Part shown: piece by piece, positions 5,217-5,286 of the stretch
How the letters are laid out: each line of letters begins with the position of its first letter
Numbering within the stretch: position 1 is the first letter of the stretch
Origin: a bacterium
Lineage (GTDB): Bacteria; Spirochaetota; UBA4802; UBA5550
Assembly (NCBI GenBank): GCA_024224995.1
Contig: JAAENB010001149.1
Coordinates: 1 to 5,286, forward strand
Direction of reading: 5' to 3'
DNA: 5,286 nucleotides
Notes under the pieces: generated by a model
What the model was told of the DNA's origin: nothing
What the model saw: only the letters and a program-made list of their open reading frames with translations
The model's database searches: none
Program-made: the position numbers and the translations under genes

Positions 5217-5286
5217 TCAATAAGAAACCTGCGTCTCAAGAATATTCCCTCTTGAATCCTGAAACTGCATATACGCAGTACCATCA
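5217..5286 (-). CDS. C-terminal end of an unidentified minus-strand protein (runs off right edge)
   Basis: The minus strand is open from the right edge to TGA (5219-5217), giving 22 codons: DGTAYMQFQDSRGN then ILETQVSY. The composition is protein-like, and a GC-rich hairpin follows the stop. The DSRGN segment resembles the YD-repeat turns of the neighbouring genes (compare IYDSRGF), but 22 residues are too few to assign a family. Another minus frame (ATG 5284 to TAA 5198, ending IDFYIAP) overlaps it and is less natural, being rich in Arg and Ile with no repeat or domain signal. Confidence 0.4.
   Translation of the reverse strand, partial: DGTAYMQFQDSRGNILETQVSY

Noticed and set aside
4996..5223. 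75-codon plus-strand frame in the right intergenic region
   Set aside because: It runs antisense to the receptor remnant and the minus promoter, has no ribosome-binding site and no recognisable motif.

Overview
The window (5286 bp) looks like chromosomal DNA from a Gram-negative, outer-membrane-bearing bacterium. It has a TonB-dependent outer-membrane receptor and at least two proteins with lipoprotein signal peptides, and its AT-rich intergenic regions carry recognisable sigma70-type promoters. Nothing seen here fixes the taxon. There are no rRNA or tRNA genes, CRISPR arrays, transposases or phage genes. Every protein that can be interpreted is a cell-envelope protein.

Layout. (1) Positions 1-1369, minus strand: the N-terminal 456 residues of a TonB-dependent receptor (signal peptide, plug domain, first part of the barrel), which runs off the left edge without a stop. 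(2) 1370-1689: a divergent intergenic region with a good minus-strand promoter for the receptor and a perfect 38-bp palindrome. (3) 1690-2763, plus strand: a lipoprotein-type metallo-beta-lactamase-fold hydrolase of the NAPE-PLD/RomA-like group. It has the HxHxDH metal motif but Gln at the place where I expect the last metal-binding His. (4) 2764-4908, plus strand: an intergenic stretch with heptamer repeats, then two tandem paralogous genes of 290 and 289 codons. These encode small exported proteins made of about eight YD/RHS-like repeats. Each gene has its own copy of a conserved promoter block, exactly 1000 bp apart. (5) 4909-5286: a minus-strand remnant resembling the last strands of another TonB-dependent receptor, a minus-strand promoter candidate, a GC-rich hairpin, and the last 22 codons of an unidentified minus-strand gene entering from the right edge.

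How the genes fit together. The receptor and the hydrolase are divergently transcribed, and the two YD-repeat genes look like separate transcription units rather than an operon. The tandem YD pair is best read as a duplication of promoter plus gene followed by divergence. The first copy has a poor lipobox (Lys before the Cys) and a different C-terminal tail, while the second has a normal lipobox. No functional pathway linking the receptor, hydrolase and YD proteins can be shown from sequence alone; the shared theme is the cell envelope.
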